Assembly: GCA_007693605.1 (NCBI GenBank)
Contig: REDG01000057.1
Location: forward strand, 1 to 51,511
Origin: Bradymonadales bacterium
GTDB taxonomy: Bacteria > Bdellovibrionota > UBA2394
Length of the DNA: 51,511 bases
Direction of reading: 5' to 3'
The position numbers and the translations under genes were made by a program. The notes below the pieces were generated by a model, which was given only the letters and a program-made list of their open reading frames with translations, made no database searches and had not been told where the DNA came from. This document shows, piece by piece, positions 18,515-26,031 of this stretch (positions are counted from its first letter, which is position 1; each line of letters begins with the position of its first letter).

Positions 18515-19303
18515 ATGGCGGCTTTCAACCATCCTAATTCTCCCATTCGAGTCGAAAACCTCAGCATGGCCTACGACTCGTTCTTGATCATGCGTGATTT
18601 AAATTTCTCGGTCAAACGAGGCAGCATCTTCGTTGTGATGGGCGGAAGTGGATGCGGCAAGAGCACTCTTCTTAAACATCTGGTTGGCCTGAAAGAACCC
18701 GCGAAGGGTCGCATCCTCTACGATGATCTTGATTTCACGGCCTGTGACATCGAAGACAGAAAGACCGTTCTTAGAAGAATGGGAGTTCTCTATCAGACGG
18801 GTGCTCTCTGGAGCGCTCTCACCCTCTTGGAGAATGTCTCCATTCCCTTGAAAGAATTCACAAGTTTTTCCGCAAACGAGATCGATGAAATCGCGAGACT
18901 CAAGTTAGCCCTTGTCGGATTGAAAGGTTTTGAAGACCACTACCCCTCTCAAATTAGTGGCGGAATGCAAAAGAGGGCCGGTCTGGCAAGAGCAATGGCT
19001 CTTGATCCTGAGTTTTTATTTTTTGATGAACCCTCTGCGGGGCTTGACCCCCTCTCTTCTCGAAGACTGGATGACCTCATCCTCGAACTTCGAGACAGTC
19101 TGGGAACTACCGTGGTGGTGGTGACTCATGAGCTAGATAGCATCTTCAAAATCGCAGACGATTCCATCTTTCTAGACACTCAAACAAAGAGTGTTCTAGA
19201 TCACGGCAACCCAAAGCAGCTTCGGGCGGAAAGCCCTCATCCGGCAGTTCGAAGCTTTTTAACTCGAGGAGGCGACAGTGAAAAAGAAGCCCATACGATT
19301 TAG
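18515..19303 (+). CDS. mlaF: MlaF-type ABC transporter ATPase
   Basis: 262 residues. The Walker A motif GGSGCGKST is at 43-51, the Q-loop in LYQTGALWS, the signature ISGGMQKR at 147-154, Walker B FLFFDEP at 167-173, and the switch His in VVVTHELDS. The GALWS...TLLENVSIPL stretch and the ISGGMQKR form (Met-Gln-Lys instead of Gln-Gln-Gln) are typical of the Mla/Ttg2A family. It powers phospholipid transport with the STAS-permease encoded before it. Its 3' end overlaps mlaD by 26 nt. Confidence 0.95.
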   Translation: MAAFNHPNSPIRVENLSMAYDSFLIMRDLNFSVKRGSIFVVMGGSGCGKSTLLKHLVGLKEPAKGRILYDDLDFTACDIEDRKTVLRRMGVLYQTGALWSALTLLENVSIPLKEFTSFSANEIDEIARLKLALVGLKGFEDHYPSQISGGMQKRAGLARAMALDPEFLFFDEPSAGLDPLSSRRLDDLILELRDSLGTTVVVVTHELDSIFKIADDSIFLDTQTKSVLDHGNPKQLRAESPHPAVRSFLTRGGDSEKEAHTI

Positions 19304-20102
19304 TACCATTGGCGCTTTCGTTACGGGAGGACTGGCCTTGATCATTGGAGGCGTTATCTTTCTTGGCTCTGGCGAGATTTTTAAATCAAGTCGTGAGTTC
19401 GTCTTGATCTTCGACCAATCCGTAAACGGTCTATCTATTGGGGCTCCGGTTAAGTTTCGAGGCGTCCAGGTGGGATTAGTTCGTGCTATACGGCTTCACC
19501 ACCAAAAATCCGTAGAATTTCCTCAGATTGCAGTCTTGATTGGAGTTCACAGCGCTGAGCAGGGCAGTCGAGTGGGCGAAACTCTGTCACTCTCAGATCC
19601 GGCGCTTCTAGAAACTCTAATTGATAAAGGCCTTCGAGCACAACTCAGATCGCAAAGCGTTTTGTCGGGGGAACTCTATGTGAGTCTCGACATGCTTCCC
19701 GACGAGCCACTCGAGTATCAGCTGGCCTCGAGCCCAAACTATCTGGAGATTCCAACGGCAAAGAGTGGCCTCATGGAAGACCTGACGGCCAACTCGGCAA
19801 ACCTCACCCGCTCGCTCTCAGGCGCCCTCGAGAACCTTCAAGTGGTTCTCATGAATATCAACAAGAAGCTCGATCCGGTTTCTGATGAATCGATACAAAC
19901 TCTTCAAGCCGTGAGAGCTGCAATGACACATGTCGGGGAACTGCTTGACCCCCAAGCACCCATAGGTCAACAGATACCAAAATCACTTCAAGAGATTGAA
20001 GAAGCCGCAAAGGCCATTCGCCTACTGGCGGAATACCTAGAGCGGCATCCAAACTCGGTCCTCTTTGGCAGGAGTCGAGTTGAGGTGGTCGAAAGAAAAT
20101 GA
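19278..20102 (+). CDS. mlaD: MlaD-type MCE domain protein
   Basis: 274 residues with a GTG start that is fixed by GAGGAGG five bases upstream, inside the 3' end of mlaF. One N-terminal membrane helix (residues 9-30) is followed by an MCE domain (FVLIFDQSVNGLSIGAPVKFRGVQVGLV), then a long helical tail. By family knowledge MCE proteins form hexameric rings that carry lipids through the periplasm. The single MCE domain groups it with MlaD rather than with the multi-MCE PqiB or YebT proteins. The tail (residues 180-260) is the usual coiled-coil extension. It overlaps the lipoprotein gene by 4 nt. Confidence 0.92.
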   Translation: MKKKPIRFSTIGAFVTGGLALIIGGVIFLGSGEIFKSSREFVLIFDQSVNGLSIGAPVKFRGVQVGLVRAIRLHHQKSVEFPQIAVLIGVHSAEQGSRVGETLSLSDPALLETLIDKGLRAQLRSQSVLSGELYVSLDMLPDEPLEYQLASSPNYLEIPTAKSGLMEDLTANSANLTRSLSGALENLQVVLMNINKKLDPVSDESIQTLQAVRAAMTHVGELLDPQAPIGQQIPKSLQEIEEAAKAIRLLAEYLERHPNSVLFGRSRVEVVERK

Positions 20103-20737
20103 AGGCCCCCTTTGTTCTTTTTGTTTTGGGATGCCTTTTCATGATGACGGGCTGTGCAAGTCAAAAACGGCTTGAATCCACTCGTTTTCACAGCCTGCCG
20201 GGGTCAGACTTACAGATTCAGAACCCAGGCAAGCCAGCTCTTGTGGTGGGCATCGGACCGGTCTCAGTGCCACGCCACTTAGATCGTCCCCACTTCGTGC
20301 GCGAAAATGCCAGAGGACAACTCGAAATCTTTGATATTCATCGCTGGTCGCAACCTCTTCGACAACAAATTCGATACGCCCTAGCTTTAGAACTTCAACA
20401 ACAGTTTGCAAAAACGGCTGTCATCTTTCATCCCTGGTATCGAAGCCAAGAGGTTGACATACAAGTGATCATCGAAGTTACAGAGTTTCTGAGCTCCGAC
20501 ACCGAGGGGGTGATTCTCTCGGGCCAGAAAACGCTTCGTCCACTCAAAACAGGTCGAGAAGCCGAAGCCCAAGCTTTTCGGTTTCACCGAGCCCATGACA
20601 GTAGGCTTGTAGAAGATCAAATTGAAAAGATGCGAGAAGTCTTGCAAGACCTTGTTCAACAGGTCTCAAAAGAAGTCCTCAGAGAATACAGCCCACCGCT
20701 TGTCGGAGAAAGGCCTGTGTCAGCTCACCAAAACTGA
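20099..20737 (+). CDS. PqiC-like ABC-type transport auxiliary lipoprotein
   Basis: 212 residues. A lipoprotein signal peptide ends in MMTGC, with Cys19 as lipidation site. The mature domain matches the PqiC/DUF330 family: FHSLPGSD, the strand LVVGIGPVSVPRHLDRPHFVRE, then RWSQPLRQQIRYALALELQQQF. Family members sit on the inner leaflet of the outer membrane and dock MCE systems. Here it takes the place that MlaC or MlaA would hold in an enterobacterial mla operon. The ATG overlaps the mlaD stop by 4 nt. Confidence 0.88.
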   Translation: MKAPFVLFVLGCLFMMTGCASQKRLESTRFHSLPGSDLQIQNPGKPALVVGIGPVSVPRHLDRPHFVRENARGQLEIFDIHRWSQPLRQQIRYALALELQQQFAKTAVIFHPWYRSQEVDIQVIIEVTEFLSSDTEGVILSGQKTLRPLKTGREAEAQAFRFHRAHDSRLVEDQIEKMREVLQDLVQQVSKEVLREYSPPLVGERPVSAHQN

Positions 20738-20745
20738 AGCCTGGA

Positions 20746-21030
20746 GGGAGTGTCGCTAAAGGCCCATCTGCTGTAGCTTTCGTTTCATATGGGTACCTTG
20801 ATTCAAGATTCTCAGCATGAGCTTTGGAAGCATCCGCTGGGGACCGCCTAGAATTCCAAACAACTTCGATACCGTCCAGGGCCCGCTCCTTCTCGCGCCA
20901 ACAATTTCTTACTTCGTGATCAGACCCAGCCGCTCGAAGAGCCCCATCGGCTGTCTTCCAAAACTCATGCCAAACACCGTAGGCAGATCGGAATACATCA
21001 CCCCTGTCTTCACGCTAAAGGGCCCCCTGC
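20746..21030 (+). repeat. Dispersed intergenic repeat, copy A
   Basis: It fills most of the 363-nt gap between the lipoprotein gene and mltD. It starts GGGAGTGTCGCTAAAGGCCCATCTGC and contains a 49-nt core at 20814-20862 that is identical, in inverted orientation, to 24058-24106. Similarity with copy B continues through GGCTGTCTTCCAAAACTCATGC to about 21030. The element is itself a mosaic: the AGCATGAGCTTTGG unit appears on both strands. It is not a recognised insertion sequence. No real gene is seen here, although a 34-codon frame on the minus strand (20909-21013) is discussed in the findings. Confidence 0.75.
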
Positions 21031-21100
21031 CCCTTCATTCAGGTCGAGCTTCGGTCGACGCCGTTTGTGGATGGCGTCGCGTTGCCGTGTCGGCAATCTC

Positions 21101-23020
21101 CTACGAGGCGTTGGGAGGAATAACGAGCCGCTTGCCCGGCATGATTCGACTCTCAGACAAGTCGTTGGCCCGTTTGATTTGTTGAATGGTGGTTCCGTAG
21201 CGCTGCGAAATCATCCATAAATTCTCGCCGCGCCGAACAATGTGGATTTGCCTTTCGCCCTGCCTTTGAGAGCCGCCCGCTTGCCCGACTGCTGGAATCG
21301 TCAATCGTTGCCCAATTTGTAAGCGATCTCCGCGAAGCGAATTTGCTGATCGAATCTCGGGAATCGACACGCCGTATCGTCTGGAGATCATCCAAAGGTT
21401 CTCCCCCCGTCTCACGACATGAACTCGGGGCTCGCTGGCCGTTGCGGCCGCAACCGAAGCCCCAGGAATTCGCAGCTGTTGGCCCACTCGAATCTGATCG
21501 CCACGCAAAGAGTTGGCCGATCGAATCTGAGCCACGGTTACTTGGTATTGTTGAGAGATGGCCCATAAGGTGTCTCCGGGGCGCACCCGATGAACGACCG
21601 AAGTCCCCCCTGAAGCCGCCGATGGCGTCGCCGAACTAGATGCTACTGCGGCCTGAGAGCTTTGTACGGCCTGGCCCTGACCCGGAATTCGCAATCGCTG
21701 ACCGGGCCTAAGAGTGTCAGAACTCAATGAGTTTGCTGATCGTAGGGCCGGAATACTCACTCTAAAACTTCGAGAGATCCTCCAAAGATTGTCGCCCCGC
21801 CTCACCGTGTAAAAGCCACTGTTATCCGCGACTCGAACCGGACCGGCCACATGTCGGTGAACCGGAGGCGGAAGATTGACCCCATCTGGAATGGGCAACA
21901 AGAGGTTCTGCCCGACTTGAAGAGTTCGCGCAGAGCGAATATTATTCAGTCTCATGATCTCGCCAGCCGAAGTCTGATAGCGTTGAGCGATGGCTGAGAT
22001 CGTTTCGCCCCGTTGTACGCGATGACTCGCATATTGAAAAAATTCTGACGGTTCCATTTCATTCATCGCCATCACAAAAACCTCAGAACGATTGAGCGGA
22101 ATTCTCAACTCGTATTCTTTTACATCTGGCGGAGTCACCGGGTAATTGAGCTCAGGGTTCAAACGAAGTAGGTCTTCTAACGAATGTCCTGTTCGCTTTG
22201 CAAGGCTTTGCAAATTCACCGGACGCCTCACAACGAATTTGTCGTAAGCAAGTGGCTCTTGGTAATTGATATCGCTAAATCCATATTTCTCTAGATTTTT
22301 TGCAATAATGGTCGCCGCGAGCATTTTAGGAACATAGTTTCGAGTCTCTCGAGGGATGACTCGCGCCTCAGAAAGAGCCCAAAAGTTATCGACCTGCGCC
22401 CGTCGCATTCCCCTGGTGATTCGACCCGAGCCTGCATTGTAGGCGGCAAAGGCCAGATACCAGTCTTTAAACTGATTATGGAGATCTCGAAGATGGCGGG
22501 CTGCGGCTCTGGTGGCCTTCTCGGGGTCTCGCCGCTCATCCACCCAGAAATTCACTCGCAGACGATAGATCCGACCTGTTCCGACCATGAACTGCCAATG
22601 CCCTACCGCCCGCGCCCGTGAATAGGCCCTGGCGCTAAATCCGGACTCGATCATGGCAAGATAAACGAGATCTTCTGGCATGCCCTCTTCGCGCAGAATC
22701 TGCTGCATGAAAGGAATATAACGCCCCGATCGCTCCATCCAGATGCGATACCACTGTGCTCCTCGGCCCGTAAAATAATTGATCCACCTCTCAACTTCTT
22801 CGTTGTGAACTACGGGATAATCATATTGGGGTCTAGCGGATCGTGTTCGAGCTCTCTGCACTCGAGTTTGACCCGAAAGCCTTCGTTCAGAGTCCCAAGA
22901 GCCTTGAGACGATGGTGTCGTCTCTAAGGCTTCTTTCTTGCTCGCGCAGGAAGAAAGCAAAAAACTAAGACCTAACACAAAAAAACTGGGAATCACCCCA
23001 CGACGAAAACTTGCCACCAC
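21101..23020 (-). CDS. mltD: Membrane-bound lytic transglycosylase MltD-like, five LysM domains
   Basis: 639 residues. A lipoprotein signal ends at Cys25 (LLSSC). The GH23 transglycosylase domain spans about 95-240, with catalytic Glu125 in IESGF, the GHWQFM segment at 140-145 and AYNAGSG at 193-199. Five LysM domains follow at about 333-377, 403-446, 477-519, 533-576 and 592-635; E. coli MltD has two. It cleaves peptidoglycan glycan chains to 1,6-anhydro products in the periplasm. Ser/Ala-rich linkers separate the LysM copies. The gene and rsmE lie between two inverted repeat copies. Confidence 0.93.
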   Translation of the reverse strand: MVASFRRGVIPSFFVLGLSFLLSSCASKKEALETTPSSQGSWDSERRLSGQTRVQRARTRSARPQYDYPVVHNEEVERWINYFTGRGAQWYRIWMERSGRYIPFMQQILREEGMPEDLVYLAMIESGFSARAYSRARAVGHWQFMVGTGRIYRLRVNFWVDERRDPEKATRAAARHLRDLHNQFKDWYLAFAAYNAGSGRITRGMRRAQVDNFWALSEARVIPRETRNYVPKMLAATIIAKNLEKYGFSDINYQEPLAYDKFVVRRPVNLQSLAKRTGHSLEDLLRLNPELNYPVTPPDVKEYELRIPLNRSEVFVMAMNEMEPSEFFQYASHRVQRGETISAIAQRYQTSAGEIMRLNNIRSARTLQVGQNLLLPIPDGVNLPPPVHRHVAGPVRVADNSGFYTVRRGDNLWRISRSFRVSIPALRSANSLSSDTLRPGQRLRIPGQGQAVQSSQAAVASSSATPSAASGGTSVVHRVRPGDTLWAISQQYQVTVAQIRSANSLRGDQIRVGQQLRIPGASVAAATASEPRVHVVRRGENLWMISRRYGVSIPEIRSANSLRGDRLQIGQRLTIPAVGQAGGSQRQGERQIHIVRRGENLWMISQRYGTTIQQIKRANDLSESRIMPGKRLVIPPNAS

Positions 23021-23055
23021 CTGAATATTCTATGTTTTCGCGTATCTGCGGTCAA

Positions 23056-23760
23056 TCATTGCGCGAGCGATGCTCTGCATAAGAACGCACTCGCCGCCAC
23101 CACGCAGGCGGTATGAACGCGCATGACCGGCGCCTTCAAGTGAATCGGTCGAAACTGAGAAGAGCGAAGCGCCTTTCGCTCTGCATCAGTCCAGCCGCCT
23201 TCACAGCCTACAACGACCAAACTCCCTGCCGAGCCGGAAGACTTCTGAAAGAAATCGAGATCAAGAAAGGCCTCTGTATCTCTCTTTTCATCAAGATAAA
23301 AGGCTTCTTGAGCCTTCTGCTTCAAAAGACTTTCGAAGGAAACGACCTCCACAGACAAAGGCCGAGAACGACCACACTGTCGAGCGGACTCAATGGCCCA
23401 ACGATCCCACTTTGCAAGGCCGCTTATTCTTGACTTTGGAGCCTGACTTCGCTCTCCCGCAAAGACTTTCAAGTCTCGGATGCCAAGCTCTGAAAGTGAA
23501 AAGATAAGCTCTCGAAGAACCTTGCTGTCTGGAAGGGCCACCGCGAGGCTGAGCGGCAACGCCGAATCGGAGTCTTGGATCACCTCTTGAACGAAGAAGA
23601 CGCCAGATTTAAGGCTTCCCTTGGCCCTTTGACCGCGCCGGTTGAATAGTTCCACCACGCCCTGCGCTCGGCGAACACGCCGAAAGTAGTGCAGCTCTTC
23701 GGAGGCGAGCTTCACCCCTTGACCTGGCTCAAAATCTTGATCGGCAAACAATCGGAGCAC
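23056..23760 (-). CDS. rsmE: 16S rRNA m3U1498 methyltransferase RsmE
   Basis: 234 residues with GTG start after AAAGGCAATC. It has an N-terminal PUA-like domain (HYFRRVRRAQGVVELFNRRG) and a C-terminal SPOUT domain with the knotted SAM-binding part: LVVVGCEGGWTDAERKAL and APVMRVHTACVVAASAFL. The last motif is usually LG-x-RILR-x-ETA, so LKAPVMRVHTA is a somewhat diverged form. It methylates U1498 in helix 44 of 16S rRNA in assembled 30S subunits. It lies directly upstream of mltD on the same strand, 35 nt away. Confidence 0.92.
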   Translation of the reverse strand: MLRLFADQDFEPGQGVKLASEELHYFRRVRRAQGVVELFNRRGQRAKGSLKSGVFFVQEVIQDSDSALPLSLAVALPDSKVLRELIFSLSELGIRDLKVFAGERSQAPKSRISGLAKWDRWAIESARQCGRSRPLSVEVVSFESLLKQKAQEAFYLDEKRDTEAFLDLDFFQKSSGSAGSLVVVGCEGGWTDAERKALRSSQFRPIHLKAPVMRVHTACVVAASAFLCRASLAQ

Positions 23761-23821
23761 GATTGCCTTTTAACCCGACAGAGCGAGTTTGGGAAGAGCC
23801 AGCCGTACTCCCTGAAAACCA

Positions 23822-24215
23822 GAACCAAAGCCACCAAAGCAGATGGGCCCCGTCGAGAAGATGGCGGTGATAGGCGCCTCACTGCCTATGGAATTGAGCA
23901 TGAGCTTTGGGAGACAGCCGATGGGGCTCTCCGAGCGTCTGGGTCGGCAGACGAAGTAAAAAATTTTTGGCGCGAGGCTGGATCGTGATGAGTGAAACGA
24001 TCCAGCTATCCTTAGAGTGAGATATCCAGGTGAGCGGGCCCTGGATGTTATCGAAGCTGTTTGGAATTCTAGGCGGTCCCCAGCGGATGCTTCCAAAGCT
24101 CATGCTAAACTCTGGGATCAAGGAACCAATTTGAAACCGAAGCCACCAAAGCAGATGGGCCATTGGCGCTTAATCGGGACTGACGCTAGACTTGCGCTTT
24201 GGAGTGTCGCTAAGC
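23822..24215 (-). repeat. Dispersed intergenic repeat, copy B (inverted relative to copy A)
   Basis: It fills most of the 463-nt gap between rsmE and RNase J. Read on the minus strand it follows copy A: GGCCCATCTGCTTTGG, the identical 49-nt core at 24058-24106, CCAGGGCCCGCTC, and GAGCCCCATCGGCTGTCTCCCAAAGCTCATGC. It is bounded by direct repeats of about 27 nt, GGCCCATCTGCTTTGGTGGCTT at 24133-24160 and again at 23822-23849. Compared with copy A it carries about 55 extra nt with a perfect hairpin. No gene is seen apart from a 32-codon frame at 23861-23959. Confidence 0.75.
23977..24006. repeat. Perfect 10-bp hairpin inserted in repeat copy B
   Basis: GCTGGATCGT at 23977-23986 pairs with ACGATCCAGC at 23997-24006 around a 10-nt loop. 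A second hairpin, ATCCAGG at 24024-24030 with CCTGGAT at 24040-24046, follows. The first hairpin falls in a segment missing from copy A, so it may be a nested insertion. Confidence 0.6.
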
Positions 24216-24223
24216 TCTAAGCT

Positions 24224-25894
24224 GTGAATTTAATTCGAGAGCTTCACCACTCGAAAGACCTTTTTATTGTGCCCCTGGGGGGTCTTGGCGAGATTGGGAT
24301 GAATATGATGGCCTTTGTGTATCAGGGGGAAGCCTTGGTGCTCGATTGTGGGGCCTCGTTTCCTGAGAACAATCAATTGGGTGTAGACATTGTCGTCCCA
24401 AAAATTGACTTCTTTAAGGAGTACGATTTGGATCTGAAGGCTGTGGTTATTACCCATGGGCATGAAGATCATATTGGAGGTCTGGCGCATGTTTATGACC
24501 GGCTGGGCCGACCCAAAGTCTTTAGTACAGAGTTTGGCTTTGGAATGTTGGAGCAAAGGCTTCAGGAGTTTTCGTCTTTTGAAAAGTCCAGACTCCAGCT
24601 CTACTCGGCGGGCAAAGCCTTCGGCGTGGGGCCCTTTGAGCTGGAGGCCGTTCAGGTTACGCATAGTCTGGTGGATTGTTATGGCTTTGCGATAAAGACT
24701 CCGGTCGGAACTCTCGCCCATACTGGCGACTTCAAGATTGATCGGGAGCCCGTGGATGGCATTCACATCAATGAGGATCGTTTCAAGAAGCTGGGCGATG
24801 AGGGCGTCCTTCTGATGATGTCAGACTCCACCAATGTGGAGGGCAGCGGCTGGAACCACACCGAAAAAGATGTCAGAGAGAGTTTGGAAAAGCTTATAGG
24901 AAAGATCAAGACCGGAAAAATCATTGTCACTCTCTTTTCATCGAACATTCATCGCGTAGACTCGTTGATGAAAGTCGCGCATCAGACCGGCCGGAAGCTG
25001 GCTTTGGCCGGAAGATCGGTCGGATTCAACACCGACCTGGCTGCTCGACTGGGCTTCCTGAACATCCCAAAGGATCTTTTGATAGACAGTCGAGCCGTAG
25101 AGGATTTGCCCCCCGAAAAGGTGATGGTGTTGTGTACCGGAACTCAAGCAGAGCCTCGGTCGGCTCTCACCAAAATGAGCTTGAACCATCACCCCGATAT
25201 CAACATTCATCGAGGCGACACGGTCATTTTTTCTTCGAGACATATTCCCGGAAATGAACGCCGAATCTCACAGTTGATGAATAATCTGCATCGACTGGGA
25301 GCTTTTGTGATCGACTCACGAGAAGAACTCGTTCACTGCTCGGGCCATGCTCGAAGAGAAGAGTTAGAGCATATTCAAAAACTGGTGAGGCCGAAGTTCT
25401 TTTTGCCTGTTCACGGAGAGTACCGAATGCTTGTGAAGCATTTCGAGTTGGCCAAGGCCATTCGCCCAGAGACTCTAGGTCTGGTGGCCGAGAACGGAGA
25501 CCTTCTTCGATTGACCCCCACCAGCTTTGAGCGCTTCGGAAAGGTCGATCATGGCAAAGAGTTTCTAGATGAAAACAGAAACCGATTGAACGAACGGCTG
25601 ATTAAAGATCGGAAACGAGTGGCTTCGAGTGGGCTTCTGATTGTTCACCTTATCATCAGAGAGAAGGACCTCAAGATTTTAGAGGGCCCCGACTTCACCA
25701 GTTCGGGCCTACCAGACGAGGTCGACTGGATCGCCCTCGAAGACGAGATTTTAAGGAGTTTTGAGGACTTTTCGAAGGCCAAAAGATTCGACCTGGATGC
25801 CTTTGAAGATGATGCCTGCGTGATCGCCAGGCGGGCCTTTAGAAAGGCGCTAGGAATGAAACCTCAAGTGTTTTCAAGTATTTATATGGTTTAG
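24224..25894 (+). CDS. rnj: Ribonuclease J
   Basis: 556 residues with GTG start (VPLGGLGEIGMN comes soon after, as in the family). The metallo-beta-lactamase core has HGHEDHIGG at 78-86 and the strand GTLAHTGDFKID. The beta-CASP part has DSTNVEGSG, RSVGFN, CTGTQAEPRSALTKM and HCSGHARREEL. The RNase J C-terminal domain ends near residue 550. It acts as a 5'-3' exonuclease and endonuclease in mRNA decay and rRNA maturation. The length is normal. It follows repeat copy B directly, so its promoter may lie inside or next to that repeat. Confidence 0.94.
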   Translation: MNLIRELHHSKDLFIVPLGGLGEIGMNMMAFVYQGEALVLDCGASFPENNQLGVDIVVPKIDFFKEYDLDLKAVVITHGHEDHIGGLAHVYDRLGRPKVFSTEFGFGMLEQRLQEFSSFEKSRLQLYSAGKAFGVGPFELEAVQVTHSLVDCYGFAIKTPVGTLAHTGDFKIDREPVDGIHINEDRFKKLGDEGVLLMMSDSTNVEGSGWNHTEKDVRESLEKLIGKIKTGKIIVTLFSSNIHRVDSLMKVAHQTGRKLALAGRSVGFNTDLAARLGFLNIPKDLLIDSRAVEDLPPEKVMVLCTGTQAEPRSALTKMSLNHHPDINIHRGDTVIFSSRHIPGNERRISQLMNNLHRLGAFVIDSREELVHCSGHARREELEHIQKLVRPKFFLPVHGEYRMLVKHFELAKAIRPETLGLVAENGDLLRLTPTSFERFGKVDHGKEFLDENRNRLNERLIKDRKRVASSGLLIVHLIIREKDLKILEGPDFTSSGLPDEVDWIALEDEILRSFEDFSKAKRFDLDAFEDDACVIARRAFRKALGMKPQVFSSIYMV

Positions 25895-25958
25895 GGCCTT
25901 AGCCCCTGCCCCCGAAATCTCTCTTAGGCAAATCTTTAAAAAATATTGATTTTTCTTT

Positions 25959-25987
25959 TTGACAAGGCGCGGCATCCGACCTAGAAG
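25959..25987 (+). promoter_or_regulatory. Sigma-70-like promoter without a coding gene downstream
   Basis: TTGACA at 25959-25964, a 17-nt spacer, then TAGAAG at 25982-25987. The -35 box is perfect and the -10 box has four matches of six. It points towards the 3' end of a convergent gene. It could drive a short untranslated RNA or antisense transcript, or be chance. Between 25895 and 26031 there is no open frame worth calling. Confidence 0.3.
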
Positions 25988-26031
25988 CGAAGTCACAAGT
26001 TAACTAAGTTTGGGTCCAGCGCCAAAAGATC

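Noticed and set aside
20817..21185. 122-codon plus-strand frame inside repeat copy A
   Set aside because: It reads through the repeat and into the mltD 3' end. The shared MSFGSIRWGPP peptide with copy B is explained by the identical 49-nt DNA core.
24133..24160. Direct repeats bounding copy B as target-site duplications of a transposon
   Set aside because: At about 27 nt they are too long and belong to the repeat's own modules, which occur at the ends of other copies as well.
23770..24163. Minus-strand frames of 94-108 codons in repeat copy B
   Set aside because: Composition is that of repeat DNA, with no ribosome site; the two frames overlap each other in different phases.
25966..26023. 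GGCGC/GCGCC inverted repeat, considered as a tRNA-like or sRNA stem
   Set aside because: The left arm overlaps the promoter and there is no anticodon arm or T-loop sequence.
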